From Acanthosepion esculentum (taxonomy: Eukaryota; Mollusca; Cephalopoda; Sepiida; Sepiidae), in assembly GCA_964036315.1 (NCBI GenBank), contig OZ038478.1, positions 145,502,565-145,566,564 of the forward strand: a DNA stretch of 64,000 nt, in the 5' to 3' direction. A model generated the notes under the pieces. The model saw only the letters and a list, made by a program, of their open reading frames with translations, had not been told where the DNA came from and ran no database searches. How positions within the stretch are numbered: position 1 is the first letter of the stretch; the number at the start of each line of letters is the position of its first letter. Positions 35,158 through 47,162 of this stretch are shown one piece after another. The position numbers and the translations under genes are program-made.

Positions 35158-35556
35158 TTATCAAAGGAAGGTTAAGAAACACAGTTTTACACTATAAAAT
35201 ATACTCAAGTACCTACTGTGGAAGCGACCACATTTTAGCCGTATGCTGCTTAAGAGTAAAACTACAGAAACTAAAGAAAACCAAAGCAATGCCGAAACTA
35301 CAATGTAACAGATACAATTTGCAATGAGAATTATATATAGCGTGTTCAACTGGAACACGTTCAGAGAATTACTTGTGACACCGGCGAATGTAATCATCCC
35401 AAAGGAAACAAAACAAGAGAAAAAGAATGTAGATTTTTTGGTTCAAGTTCATTTTATCCCAAGTATGAATACTTATCACCAGCAACTTTGTCATCAGGAA
35501 CTATGAATACCTATATCATCAACGTATCCCCCCTCATCATTAGTACACTGGCCTCA
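35158..35556. other. unassigned sequence
   Basis: No recognised feature. Confidence 0.4.
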
Positions 35557-35557
35557 G

Positions 35558-35594
<37 letters not shown>
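35557..35594. repeat. (GATA)n microsatellite
   Basis: About nine GATA units. Confidence 0.97.
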
Positions 35595-35595
<1 letters not shown>

Positions 35596-36045
35596 ACAGA
35601 CCAAATTCAATTTGAACATGCAGCATTTCCTAAGCAAGTCATTGTTCAGATATTTTCCAGCGTTATTGTGGCAACTTCTTTTCATTCAACAAATGAATAG
35701 TCTATAAAAATGGCACGGTTCTCTGCGAATAGGAATAAATTAGATAAAGATTTGAAGAGAAAAAACAATTTTTAATTGTCATCTTGCCAACTTTTTTGTT
35801 AGCGACCGGAATTAATTATTTAATACAACCTCAAATCAACAAACATTTCATCATGCAGATTAAAATTTCGTGGATGAAATATTTATATTATTTTTTTACT
35901 TTTCCAAGCATCCATTTCATCAATTCTGCTCTCTTCTTTAGAGACTGACTTAGCCATGAGACTTGCTAATAAATTTTAAGTGATTTTTTAAAAAATACCA
36001 TTCTTTTTCTTGCAAAAATAAATAGCGGTTCAGGATAGATAAATG

Positions 36046-36049
<4 letters not shown>
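35595..36049. other. unassigned sequence
   Basis: No recognised feature. Confidence 0.4.

Positions 36050-36086
<37 letters not shown>
36050..36086. repeat. (TA)n microsatellite
   Basis: Uninterrupted TA run. Confidence 0.95.
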
Positions 36087-36091
<5 letters not shown>

Positions 36092-36149
36092 TACAGAAAT
36101 ATAGTGTTTAGGGGCAGAAACATTGTAATGCGTTAATCTCCTATATGAG

Positions 36150-36450
36150 TGAAGTGCGTGTAATGTGGTTATCGGTGCGGAAATTGAAGCGGAATTCTGA
36201 GTTTAGATTCCCACCGGATTCGTTGCATTCACTTTTGCAGAAATGCCCTTGGGGAAAGGTGTCTCTTCTTCACCCTCCTATGGGTCAAATACCAGAGAAG
36301 ACGTCTCTCTAGCTATATGTCTCTGAACTTGTAAAAACTATTTGCTACAGATAACACAGTACCGATATATTAGGTGGTGAGGCTGTGAACCTGTATTCCA
36401 CACTGGGGAGTCAAATGGCATTAAAGAGGAGGAAGAGGAATATCCTAAAT
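36150..36450 (+). repeat. possible SINE-like / repeat G-like segment
   Basis: TTGGGGAAAGGTGTCTCTTC and CCTATGGGTCAAATA resemble part of repeat G at 30.34-30.38 kb, and GTTATCGGTGCGG lies where a SINE head could be. Similarity is limited to short blocks. Confidence 0.3.
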
Positions 36451-37677
36451 GCGAATCCCTTGAAAAACAGCTTTCCAAATCCAGATACGATAGAGACCTG
36501 AAAAAGTCCAGAAGGTAAAATAGCGGAAATGTTGTGAAAATATGATAAGGAAACTAATCTGAATAGAGTAATATATGAGTTGAACTTATTCTATCAACAA
36601 ATCATTTCTGCATTAGTCTAGCTTATTCATTGAGGTATATCTTCTACCTTAGATCATGAATTTATAGCTTGCAGAAAGGACAAGCATAACATCTAATATA
36701 AGCATATGCACGTCAACCTACACCTACAACACACACACGCGCGCACACACACCCACACACACATATATATATAGAGAGAGGGGGGACAAGAAGAGAGATG
36801 CATGTATAAAAGTGTAAAAACTTAAATACCTCTATGTATTCCCGCTTGTATCTGTGTAAGAAATGGAATGGAGGACTGTTTTACTTTACTTTTTTGTTCT
36901 TTAATTCCCATTGTTTTCACAAAAGGGACAGTTATTCAATCGATCGCATTAGTAATAATCAGAGGGAATATACGGAAAAGTGAACGAGTGACAAGCGCAA
37001 ATAACATTCTCCTGCCACGGTTTGGTTCACTAACAAAACATCATCAATCGATATTCCCGCCTTTTTACCTCGTTTTGATAGACGCGTCATATTTTTCTCT
37101 GGCTCTAGGCAGGAAAAAAAGACCCAACGGTGCATGCAAAACCTGTACTCGCTCTGAGCCCTGTGTTTCATCTTATGACCTTGCTCTGCTAAGAAATGTG
37201 GAGAGCTAGGAAGTAACATTCAATGTATCTTGACTAAATACCATCACAAAGTGAATAACTTTTAGTTATTCCCCTGTGCTATGTATTTCAATGATTTCGT
37301 ATTGTTTTTTTTCTTGCTTCTGGCTTTAAAAAGCGAAACAAAGATTAGACGTATTGGAACACATGAAAAAGAATAAGAGCTGGTTTATAAAGGGAACTAA
37401 CTCTCTATGCACAAAGATGAAAGAGTTATAATGATGTCCCTGCAATGTTATATATGATAATTACAAATACGTGCGTATGAGTGTGATCTGTGCATGCATA
37501 TGACTATGAATGCTTTTATTCTATGGAAACGGCCATTTAGTCATGTGCACCACTAGAAAATGATTATTATTAAGTTTCGAATATAAAAGTTTTCGTACGT
37601 TTATGCAACTGCATAAATCTGTAATTTGTAAATGTTTATGAATGTAAATGAAAATATTATAAGTTAGTAAATATTTG

Positions 37678-37678
<1 letters not shown>
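36451..37678. other. unassigned; small (CA)n/(TA)n/(GA)n patch
   Basis: A mixed CA, TA and GA patch lies at about 36728-36782. The frames at 36868-37219 on both strands have no domain. No gene is supported. Confidence 0.4.

Positions 37679-37711
<33 letters not shown>
37679..37711. repeat. (TA)n microsatellite
   Basis: Uninterrupted TA run. Confidence 0.95.
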
Positions 37712-37715
<4 letters not shown>

Positions 37716-37975
37716 ATATAACTGTATGAATATAAAATGAATTGTTCGGTGTTATATGCGTATGTATATACAATCTACATGTATGAAGGTAAATTTTAAT
37801 AAGGTGAAGTTTAAATGGATGTGGAAACTGTTTTACTATCTGCGTGACTTGTATTCGTTATAATTTCCTCAATATATATAAAGTTTTCGTGCATATCAAA
37901 TTGATTCTCAATTTTTAGTGCTTTATTCTAGACTTATTTCATGTAAACATTTAAAACCTATATATGACTACTATA

Positions 37976-37993
37976 ATGTTATCATTATTATTA

Positions 37994-38057
<64 letters not shown>

Positions 38058-38143
38058 CATTATTATCATTATTATTATTATTATTATTATTATCATTATT
38101 ATTATTATCATTATTATCATTATTATTATTATCATTATTATTA

Positions 38144-38183
<40 letters not shown>

Positions 38184-38206
38184 CATTATTATTATTATTA
38201 TTATTA

Positions 38207-38259
<53 letters not shown>

Positions 38260-38269
38260 TTTATTATTT
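37976..38269. repeat. long (ATT)n array with ATC interruptions
   Basis: Nearly 300 bp of ATT units with about 17 scattered ATC units, ending directly at family C copy 2. The interruptions at irregular spacing suggest an old array partly renewed by slippage. Confidence 0.97.
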
Positions 38270-38470
38270 AGTGAGAAGCAGTGCAGCAACAAAGGCTAAG
38301 TGACGAATACATGAAACCGAATATACCCATCATGACAAGCAGGCACATTACAGCCAAATGTTTGCAACATGGTGACATGTTTTGATAAAATAAACGTGCA
38401 ACCTTGCAGGTAGGATCCAGTTAAAATACGTTCAGATTGGGCAATCCATTTACGTTTTGACGGTATTCCC
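38270..38470 (-). repeat. dispersed repeat family C, copy 2
   Basis: Plus-strand landmarks GAGAAGCAGTGCAGCAAC, ACAAGCAGGCACATTACAGC and GGTGACATGTTTTGATAAAA match 19.67-19.85 kb. The (ATT)n array precedes it in the same relation, so on the minus strand it ends in an (AAT)n tail. Confidence 0.65.
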
Positions 38471-39264
38471 AACTACAAACCGCTTTAACTGTCTCATCCT
38501 TCAAACATAAAAACAACCCTCTCGAAACCCCATGTTCTACAATAATTCTCTACTGCCTCCGAATCTGATAATGAACTAAAATTCAATTTAATTGCATTAA
38601 AGTTGTCAATGTTCTCGCTCATGTGTTTCATATGTATTGTTTATCGTTTCTGTTAGCCAAAGAACTGTTTCATCAAAGGTGCCGTCATATTTAGTGAATA
38701 AACTTTAGTCAGTTTTTTTCTCTAATTATTTTTGCTCGTATTAGTAAAGTCTTCTTTTTTTTAAATCAGCGTGTGTGGTGGAGACCAATTAGAATAATTA
38801 CAATGGGTTTAATTTAGACTGAAGCAACACATTAACAGTAAATTAATATTAATAAAAACGAGAGTCAATTGGTAAAATGGCGGATGCATATCGAGATCCT
38901 GTTACTATTGAGGTATTATTTTCGAATAAGCACGAAAGTCTCTAGAGGTACTGAAATGAAACAATAGCTCACTGCACTGCTCAAAAACAGGTTTAAGCAT
39001 TTAAAATGTCACTTGAAATGTGGCCAGATGAGGGCAGCAATTAATTATTGATTATGGGGCTTAGAAAGGAATAATATATCATCTGTACTCAAAGACCTCC
39101 AGAAAAATGACGATCATCAAAAGATAATTTATCTAGAGAATTAGATACGCTTCGAAAATTATAGATGAGTTTTCTAGATATTCCCTATAAGTAAAAAAGA
39201 GAACTAAAGTACTGTTGATATAGGCTAATGATACTCAATAGATTCTAAATCACAACCAGAAGGA
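38471..39264. other. unassigned sequence
   Basis: No recognised feature. Confidence 0.4.
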
Positions 39265-40300
39265 TTTGAAGGAACAAAACAGTTTTTCACGATTTTCTAA
39301 TCTAGTCCACCTTGACATCAATACACTTGGTCCACGATGCTTAAGCATTGCAATCTCATCACGTATCAAGGGGACGTCTTGGTCCTCAATAAATCCTCCA
39401 CAGCACATATGATCTCATCATTGTTTCTAAAACTTCAACCACGCACGTGGAAGTTCAGTTTAGGAAACAGGAAGAAGTCAGATGGAGCTAATTCTGGTGA
39501 GTAAGGGGGATGGGTAGCAATTCAAAGTAACACTTGGATGCAATCTGGGCAGTTTGAACGGGCGTGTTATCCTGGAACAAGATCATACCTGCCCTGAACT
39601 TCCTTCTATGTTTCGACTTTATGTCTTATGTTACTATAGTTTTCAGGTAGTCTATCATGATTACGCCTTCAGAATAAAAAAATCAAACAAAGCCATCACC
39701 TTGCCAAGAGACGCTGCCTGTTTTATGTTCCTCGGGGTGGAGTGTTTCTACTGTTTGCTTTGAATGCTTAATTCAGGCTCGAAGTGGTGACCCCAGATTT
39801 CATCTTGAGTTACTCATCTGCGGTGGAAATTATCAGGGTCAGCCTGGAAGCAAGTCAGAAGTTCCCCAGAAATGTCAGCCCTTTTCAGCTTCTGCTCTGG
39901 TGTCAGCATTCTTGGAACCCATCTTACAGACGGCTTGCTCATCTCCAATATCTCAGTTACAACAGTATGGGCCGAAACATAACTAATGCCTAAGACGTGT
40001 CATTGAAAACCATACGGTTAAGGAGATCAACTGGTTCATCAGTGGTTGCGGTTTTTAGACGCCCTGACCGAGGGTTATCTCCTGTGCCCCTCCCTGTCCC
40101 GCTTAAATTCCGCAGCCCACTTCTTTTCAGTTGCATAAGAAGGGGAGTCCTCACCAACAAATCCACGACGAAATGATCCTCCTGGATTTTTCTTGGGGTC
40201 ATACCTTTCTTTTGCAGTATTTGATGACTGATCGGGCATCTGTTTTTCTTCATTTTTAGATTTGTTGCACACCTCTCTCATTTCTATGGGCCTCACCCGA
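39265..40300 (-). pseudogene. mariner-like transposase fossil 3
   Basis: Minus-strand mariner related to the SETMAR/Hsmar type. The N-terminus starts near 40296 (MRPIEMREVCN), then EDSPSYATEKKWAAEFKRDR, SGRLKTATTDEPVDLLNRMV, EILEMSKPSVRWVPRMLTPE, QKLKRLTFLGNF, VTQDEIWGHHFEPELSIQSK (first catalytic region, with the Asp in QDE) and C-terminal FIEDQDVPLIRDEIAMLKHR. The helix-turn-helix half and first catalytic block are well preserved, and the middle third (second Asp) is scrambled. Frames shift near 40075-40253. Terminal repeats are not clear, though TTCAAAAGGTTCCAAGCC near 40400 (minus strand) may be the left end. Confidence 0.8.
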
Positions 40301-40647
40301 ACAGAAATTAAGACAGAAATCTGAATTAGTTTTTTTCTAGTGGTATTGTGCTGCCTAATATAAAAATTCAGTTATGGTTCTTCTTCCTGGGTGAGGCTTG
40401 GAACCTTTTGAACGACCCTCGTATGAAGCCGGCTTTAAAACTAAATGTAATGCTTGCATATAAAGGTTTATTTATGCTACCTATTTGAGCGTTGAAATGT
40501 GCTTTTATTAGGGTTCTATATGCACATGCGCAGATAAACAGCATAGTATTAATGTGTGTTTGTTTACCGGCATATACACGCGAGGGAGAAGATAATCACC
40601 CAATGAACACACATACACGCACAAAAAATTACACGAATATACTCTAC

Positions 40648-40649
<2 letters not shown>
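40301..40649. other. unassigned; probable mariner 5' flank
   Basis: Probably includes the mariner 5' untranslated part and terminal repeat up to about 40425. The rest is unassigned. Confidence 0.4.
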
Positions 40650-40725
<76 letters not shown>

Positions 40726-40752
40726 TATAGATATATAGATAGATAGATAGAT
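40650..40752. repeat. (TA)n with GATA tail
   Basis: TA array grading into GATA units at about 40722-40752. Confidence 0.95.
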
Positions 40753-40867
40753 ATGATTAGATATGATAAAATATATTTTTCATGTACGCTATATTTATGA
40801 ATTAAAGTGCACACTATCAAGGATATAATGTATGTAAATATAAAAGTGGACATTCAAGTCAACACCC

Positions 40868-40905
40868 GGCAGCGACATTCTGTTTCATGCTTAAACGCAA
40901 TCTGC
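40868..40905 (+). repeat. short dispersed repeat, copy 1
   Basis: TCTGTTTCATGCTTAAACGC matches TCTGTTTCATGCTAAAACGC at about 42917-42936, with GACA before and AATCT after in both. Both copies lie near TA/TG microsatellites. Confidence 0.5.
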
Positions 40906-41658
40906 AGGCCATGTGTTTTGACTCGGCTATTTATATATGCTGGTTAATTGTGCATTATGGGTAGAGGGTCCATTGTATTATCCTATTATGCTTATTAATT
41001 AATGGAAAGCAACCAAGGATTTCATAAAGAATAGGACACATTCTGTGATCCAGAAAAGGACCGGGCCAATACTGTTGATGCCAGACAGAATATTGAAGAG
41101 ATTGTTGGCAGTTTGAGTAGACTTTTAGCATTTAGAAATTTCATCTCACTTTCTGATTATAAGGTTAGCGTCCTTCAAAAAAAAGGAATTAAAATATAGA
41201 TAAATATATAAAATTATCAGGTGGATCACAACCGACCACCTGCCGACTTTCTGTCTCGATCACACAAGTAATGAATCAATCAGGTAGAACGTAACATAAA
41301 AAGACAAGGAAGGCTAATGGCTCAACGCTTAGCTAATGCCCAACAAATATGAACTGACATCGAGTGGTTTGGCTAACCGTATGGCTGGCCAACATTGACT
41401 GAAAAAGAATTTATTTTTCCTTTTTTTACTAATATTTATATTATTGTTGTTTAGAAGAGCATTGTTACGATCCTTGTTGGTGTGTACAGCAGATTGTTTG
41501 TAACTTGCAGACAAATATTCCTCGCACTGATTAGAGAGATTTTTAAACAAACGTCTGTTCCCGGTCGAAAAAAAGTAAGTGCGATTTTATCCCCTTACTA
41601 TTCATATATTTTTGGGCTTTGTAAATATTTGGAGCGTTTGTGATACGCACACATACAT
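40906..41658. other. unassigned sequence
   Basis: No recognised gene or repeat. Confidence 0.4.
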
Positions 41659-41815
<157 letters not shown>

Positions 41816-42515
41816 TAACGAATGCACGGCCGCAATTTTCGACGGATTTGCACCAAAATGTATATGCACATGCTCTAAGTTAGCAAAAGGCAAGGACCGA
41901 CTTTGCATTTCCCAACTCCCATCGATAGTAGAAATAATCGATTTTCATGCTTCTATGGCAGTTTTTATGTAGTTTGCGGCCATTTTCTACTGGCCAGAGA
42001 GAGAGACGATAGCTGGCTGCCACGAATAGGCAGGAAGATTTTATTGGCCAGCGTGAGAGGCAACAGCTGACTGAAACGAATGTTAAGTAGCATGCTAGCA
42101 TGAAAAAAAAAACGATATCTGCATTCGTCACAAGTGGGAAAAATTTAAATCTGCATAGCACTTTACTCCAATTGGCTCATTCGCTAGTTTAACTCAATTG
42201 GGTTGGGTGTCAAAAAGTATTTGTTGTTTCTTTTTTCATTCGGTTTTTCCAGATACGAGTCCTTTTTTAAAGCTGATCGTTTTGTGTTCATTTCGTTTAT
42301 TATTTTTTCGTAACAGATTTAATGTTTAGTATAGAGATTAGAAAAAATTCGCAGTGTGAGATAGGCAAGAATTAAGGCATGTAGCAACATCAGAATTACA
42401 AAGGGCACTCCTTTAAATGTAAGGAAGGGCAAAAATATTTTAAGTCAAGTGATAGCGATTGCTGTATGAGTCGTACGATTTTTTAATCAAGCACGGGCAA
42501 CGCCGGGCCATGCTA

Positions 42516-42516
<1 letters not shown>
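41816..42516 (+). mobile_element. Helitron-like non-autonomous element, family D copy 2
   Basis: About 700 bp matching 26.39-27.13 kb in inverse orientation, with the same order of blocks (GCACGGCCGCAATTTTC, AATAATCGATTTTCATGC, GTTTGCGGCCATTTTCTACT, AATTTAAATCTGCATAGC). The 3' end is GCACGGGCAACGCCGGGCC, ATG, CTAG, followed by T of a TA array. A terminal CTRR followed by T with a GC-rich palindromic stretch just upstream is the Helitron 3' pattern. No open frame of note. Confidence 0.65.

Positions 42517-42577
<61 letters not shown>
42517..42577. repeat. (TA)n microsatellite
   Basis: Begins directly after the CTAG terminus of family D copy 2. Confidence 0.95.
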
Positions 42578-42580
<3 letters not shown>

Positions 42581-43070
42581 TGAAGAGAGATAGATATAGA
42601 TAAATATAAAAGTATGCATGCATTCAGTTTATGTGAGCAAATGGTAATATATAGATTAACGATATCTATGTAAAATTCAGCAAAATAAAACTGAAAAAAA
42701 ATACTCTCGAAGAACATTGCCTTAATCTCAAGATGTTTGTTATCTATAATGCAGACACACAAGCACACACATGCATACATACAAGTACATACACGCATAC
42801 ATACATATATATTATTAAGCTAACTTACTGATGTGCACGCACATACTGTACACACATACACACATATGTGTGTGTATGCGTGGAAGTGTGTGTGTGTGTG
42901 TGTATAGTGGTGACAGTCTGTTTCATGCTAAAACGCAATCTTTGTCGCCTCTGGTTGTTGTCCTCAATGTCCATTTTATAATTACATACACTCTATCCCT
43001 TTTGTTGAGAATTTTAGCCTATGAATATAGCATAACTTAAAACTACATTTTTATCATATATATGTATGTA
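42578..43070. other. unassigned, with short dispersed repeat copy 2
   Basis: The short repeat seen at 40.87 kb recurs at about 42911-42941, within a TG-rich stretch (42886-42905). No gene. Confidence 0.4.
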
Positions 43071-43082
43071 TATATATATATG

Positions 43083-43135
<53 letters not shown>
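43071..43135. repeat. (TA)n with TATG variants
   Basis: TA array with TATGTA interruptions in its first half. Confidence 0.95.
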
Positions 43136-43872
<737 letters not shown>

Positions 43873-43940
43873 CAATGTATATTTTTATATATCAAGAACA
43901 ATACTGGGGGAAATGTATGACATAGTGTAAAAAGTTTTCT

Positions 43941-43985
43941 ATGTGGCCGTTTCGTCCTTTCGGGCTTCATCGGACTAAATTTGTT
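43941..43985 (-). ncRNA. degenerate hammerhead-like motif beside a Penelope fragment
   Basis: Minus strand reads CCGATGA, then a short stem-loop GCCC-GAAA-GGAC, then GAAAC. This is the order of a hammerhead core (CUGANGA, stem II, GAAA). Against it: the second core base is C not U, there is an extra A before the stem, one stem pair is mismatched, and no NUH cleavage triplet is clear. It may be a dead relative of the motif at 57.04 kb. Confidence 0.35.
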
Positions 43986-44019
43986 GTTTGTGCGCCTACA
44001 CATACGCGCGAACCAGGAA

Positions 44020-44560
44020 TGTTGGGATATTTAAATTTTAAACTCAGGCAAAGGAACATGAATGACAGACTCATGGCCAGTCTGGATATAAAATCACTTT
44101 ACACCAAAGTCCTAGTTGAGAAATAACTAAATCTCCTAAAAAAGTAACTAACATAATCAAAGGGAAAGTTCTCCCAACCAACAGCTATTAATATATCCTC
44201 GTGATATTGATTTACCTGACCTAACAAACAAACTAAACCAAGTTGAACATACAATAAAATTTACATACGAAATGGAAAAATACAATTCCTCATCCTTCCT
44301 AGATATCAAGGTACATCCCGTTAACACCAGTTTAAAACTTGGTGTCCACTGGAAATCAACCAACAAAAACGATCTAATAAATGTCTATTCTCATCATAAC
44401 AACACAATAATATCCCGTATAATCACTGGATTCGACTTAAGAGCAGCCTTAATATTTACAAGAAGAGGAGAAAGGCATTGAAAAAGCTTCTTCAGTATCC
44501 TAATTATATTATATTCAATGCGAAACAAAAGGCTCATAAAATATTCTAAAATAGAAAACG
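44020..44560 (+). pseudogene. Penelope-like element (PLE) reverse transcriptase fragment
   Basis: Plus-strand blocks NDRLMASLDIKSLYTKV (motif with catalytic Asp), LPDLTNKLNQVEHTIKFTYE, NSSSFLDIKVHPVN, HWKSTNKNDLINVYSHHNN and IITGFDLRAALI have the order and content of PLE reverse transcriptase and thumb. The segment that should carry the YxDD box, between SLYT and the TIKFTYE block, is deleted and replaced by out-of-frame sequence. A stop follows VEK near 44126. The GIY-YIG endonuclease that follows in full PLEs is absent here. A piece of one occurs at 54.6-57 kb. Confidence 0.8.
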
Positions 44561-44602
44561 CAATGAATCAAAATATATAGTCCTACCAACTAAGTTACAT
44601 TC

Positions 44603-44604
<2 letters not shown>

Positions 44605-44660
<56 letters not shown>

Positions 44661-44766
44661 CATATATATATACATACATATATATATACATACATATATA
44701 TATACATACATATATATATACATACATATATATATATATATACATACATATATATATACATACATA

Positions 44767-44802
<36 letters not shown>

Positions 44803-44822
44803 CATACATATATATATATACA

Positions 44823-44860
<38 letters not shown>
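44605..44860. repeat. (TA)n array with periodic CATACATA units
   Basis: Runs of TATATA are interrupted by TACATACA at fairly regular spacing of roughly 18-26 bp, giving a higher-order pattern within a dinucleotide array. Confidence 0.95.
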
Positions 44861-44862
<2 letters not shown>

Positions 44863-44939
44863 GTTCACTGATATAACAAACACTCCTAGAAAAGTTAAGG
44901 GTAAAAAAAACAAGAATGTTTTAAATAATCGACCCATAT

Positions 44940-45415
44940 CGATTTATTTTGCGCTTAAATATTATCTATTTGGTGTGATCACTTTTTGCATCTCTTTTCT
45001 CGTCCCTTTATCCTTAAACTTCGTAACATTCTTTATATTTTTTCTCTGACCTCTTCCCAAAATGTCACCCACTCTCTTTCTCTGCGATTCTTTTTCTTTG
45101 CAGTCCCCTTTCTTTATGTACAGTCTCGTTTTTTTCACGTTTATTCCCCTCGTTACTCGCTTCTCGCCTATATCTCTTCACCCGCTGTTCCATTATCTAC
45201 CTTTTCCTTTTCCGCGCACGGACATTCGTTCTTTTATTCTTACTTCCATCTTTTTAAAATCATCACTCTTCTCTTTTCTCCTTTCGTTCTTTCATTTATT
45301 TTCCTTTTCTGTCCATTCTCACTCACTTTCTTTTCCACCGCTTCTTCTACCGCTCTTTTTCAAATTATTTTTCTTTTGCATTCTCTGATGGCATCTACCC
45401 TGAATCAATCATAAA
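44940..45415. other. pyrimidine-rich tract on the plus strand
   Basis: About 475 bp in which C and T dominate the plus strand without a simple repeat unit. The open frames at 44986-45414 and 45062-45388 come from this bias (Phe, Ser, Leu, Pro) and are not supported as proteins. Confidence 0.6.
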
Positions 45416-45865
45416 AATTCAGGATTTGGGAATACTAAACACTTCATATCCCTCGGCGTCTGGAGCAGTTTATAACAAATTAAGTCTTGGAGAAAAGAAA
45501 ACTGAACATAGATTAGACTGCACCCAACACCGCAAATTACTACAAAACTAAAACATCAACCTGAAAACTCGATTCATGTTCTTCATTTTCATAACCTGGT
45601 AAGATCGAGATTTTTATATGGGTGTCATGCATGGGGGCCAAACCCGTTCAGAAATACCTAAGCTCTCAGCTATATAGAACCGCTTCCTAAGATAAATGGT
45701 GAAAAAATGTGTTTGCTCGAGTGATACCCAAGGGCTTTGTCAAAGATCATTGTGGACTCGGGGTACAGATTAACAAAGAACCCTAACAAATAACAGAAAC
45801 GACATCGTTTGGGGATTACTAACAGTAACAACAGCTAAAATGAATAGCACATGTGACTTGAAGAG
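45416..45865. other. unassigned, with a coding-like patch
   Basis: A plus-strand stretch near 45715-45790 reads ARVIPKGFVKDHCGLGVQIN without a stop, suggesting a mobile-element relic I cannot name. Otherwise no feature. Confidence 0.3.
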
Positions 45866-45867
45866 AA

Positions 45868-46060
45868 AATAAGATGTTGATATTCCACACTACTTCAAAT
45901 AAAAGATAAGAAAGGAAACCCCTATCAATATCGGAAAGAGCGATAACAGTTACTGGACATGAGGTTCCTCTTTTCCTTAAAAATTGTTTTAAAAGAATGA
46001 TTTTATAAATTTCAACTGACAATAGTACTGACTGTTCGGCGAATGAAAGCCAAATGGCAA
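45868..46060 (+). repeat. dispersed repeat H, copy 2
   Basis: Same blocks as 12.05-12.25 kb: AGATGTTGATATTCCAC, CTACTTCAAATAAAAGATA, GAAAGAGCGATAACAGT, and TTTCAACTGACAATAGTACT at the far end. Confidence 0.7.
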
Positions 46061-46545
46061 ATATTACAATTACTATTTTCTTTTTCCGTTTTCTTATTTC
46101 ACATTCTTATCACTCTATTGTATTAATCTTTCTCTTAGTCTCACATACTAATTTTCCCTTCCATTCCTTCTCCATCTCAGTAATTTTTCTTCTGTGGTTT
46201 TCGTTTTTTATCTTCTTATCTATTTGACTATTTCTTTCTCTTAAGTCTGCGCTGATTTTAAATTTTATTTTTATCTCTTCAGAAGTCTTTTCCTCCTCAA
46301 CTTTGTATCATTTTAGTTTTAATTTTTCGCATCGTCATCTCTTTCTTTTTAGCAAACGGAAAAATAATACGATATTTGAAATCCTAACCAAATGACCAGA
46401 CATCAGAATTTTGGTCGAGCCTAGAAATTTTCAGCACCCACTCGTACATGTCCGGCCTTCTCATATTACAAGCTGTCCACACTTTGTTTTTTTATCTCCT
46501 CAACAAGAACTCTTCTATTTAAACAAGTTAATGATACTGAATGTT
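46061..46545. other. pyrimidine-rich unassigned sequence
   Basis: T- and C-rich on the plus strand, resembling 44.94-45.42 kb in composition but not in sequence. No gene. Confidence 0.4.
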
Positions 46546-46567
46546 AAGCTTTGTGTCTGAGAAAAAT

Positions 46568-47141
46568 CCCATCCCCTCCCTCGTTATTTGGTTAGTGATG
46601 TTAGTTTTCAGGTGGATGCAGGGCGCCTTTCGTTTCGCGTGAGTGTTTTCGTATTTGTTGTTGTGTTTGAATGAGTGCGTGTCAGTGTGTGTGCTGTGGA
46701 TGAATGAATGTTTTATACTATTATAGTCCCGCATTGATTTCGGCCAATAAACTGGTATTTCTGCCACATTTAGTGATTGTGTGGGGTTTCATTATTAATA
46801 TTATTTTATTTAGATTCTTGTAAATAGTGTTATATTCATATTGTAAATACTCCCTGGGGCTAGATTTTAGAATTGTTATTTTATTCCCCTCCCCACACAG
46901 ACAACGAATTGTAAACATGGGGACTAGTTAGTACTTTCATAGAGACAGTGAGGTATTACGGTGGATGTAGTAAGAAATGTACGTATGAATATGTTGTTTT
47001 GGTGTAAGGAATATTATTCGTACGATTGGGTCAGTGTTTGTGGCTAGCTAAGTTATAGTTAAAGCAGAAGAAGACCGTCCTTTCCCCAATCCCCCCATCG
47101 GCCTTGTGCCACATTTCGGTGTATTCTACAGAATAAATATC
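46568..47141 (+). mobile_element. retroposon family E, copy 1, with target duplication
   Basis: A 575-bp unit beginning CCCATCCCCTCCCTCG and ending ACAGAATAAATATC (an AATAAA signal at the very end). It is flanked by near-identical 20-bp direct repeats GCTTTGTGTCTGAGAA at 46548-46567 and 47142-47162, as expected for target-primed insertion. A second copy is at 48.71-49.29 kb. It has no open frame and no TG..CA ends, so it does not look like an LTR. It could be a SINE or the 3' end of a LINE. A GTTAGTGATG block near the start might be a weak promoter box. Confidence 0.7.
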
Positions 47142-47162
47142 GCTTTGTGTCTGAGAAGAAAT

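Noticed and set aside
35557..35594. CRISPR-like or other spaced repeat
   Set aside because: Plain GATA microsatellite with no spacers. No array of spaced direct repeats was seen anywhere in the window.
37918..38299. Poly-Ile, poly-Leu and poly-Asn frames on both strands
   Set aside because: Translation of the (ATT)n array only.
44986..45414. 142-codon frame resembling a membrane protein
   Set aside because: Phe/Leu/Ser/Pro content follows from the pyrimidine bias. A second frame is open in the same place.
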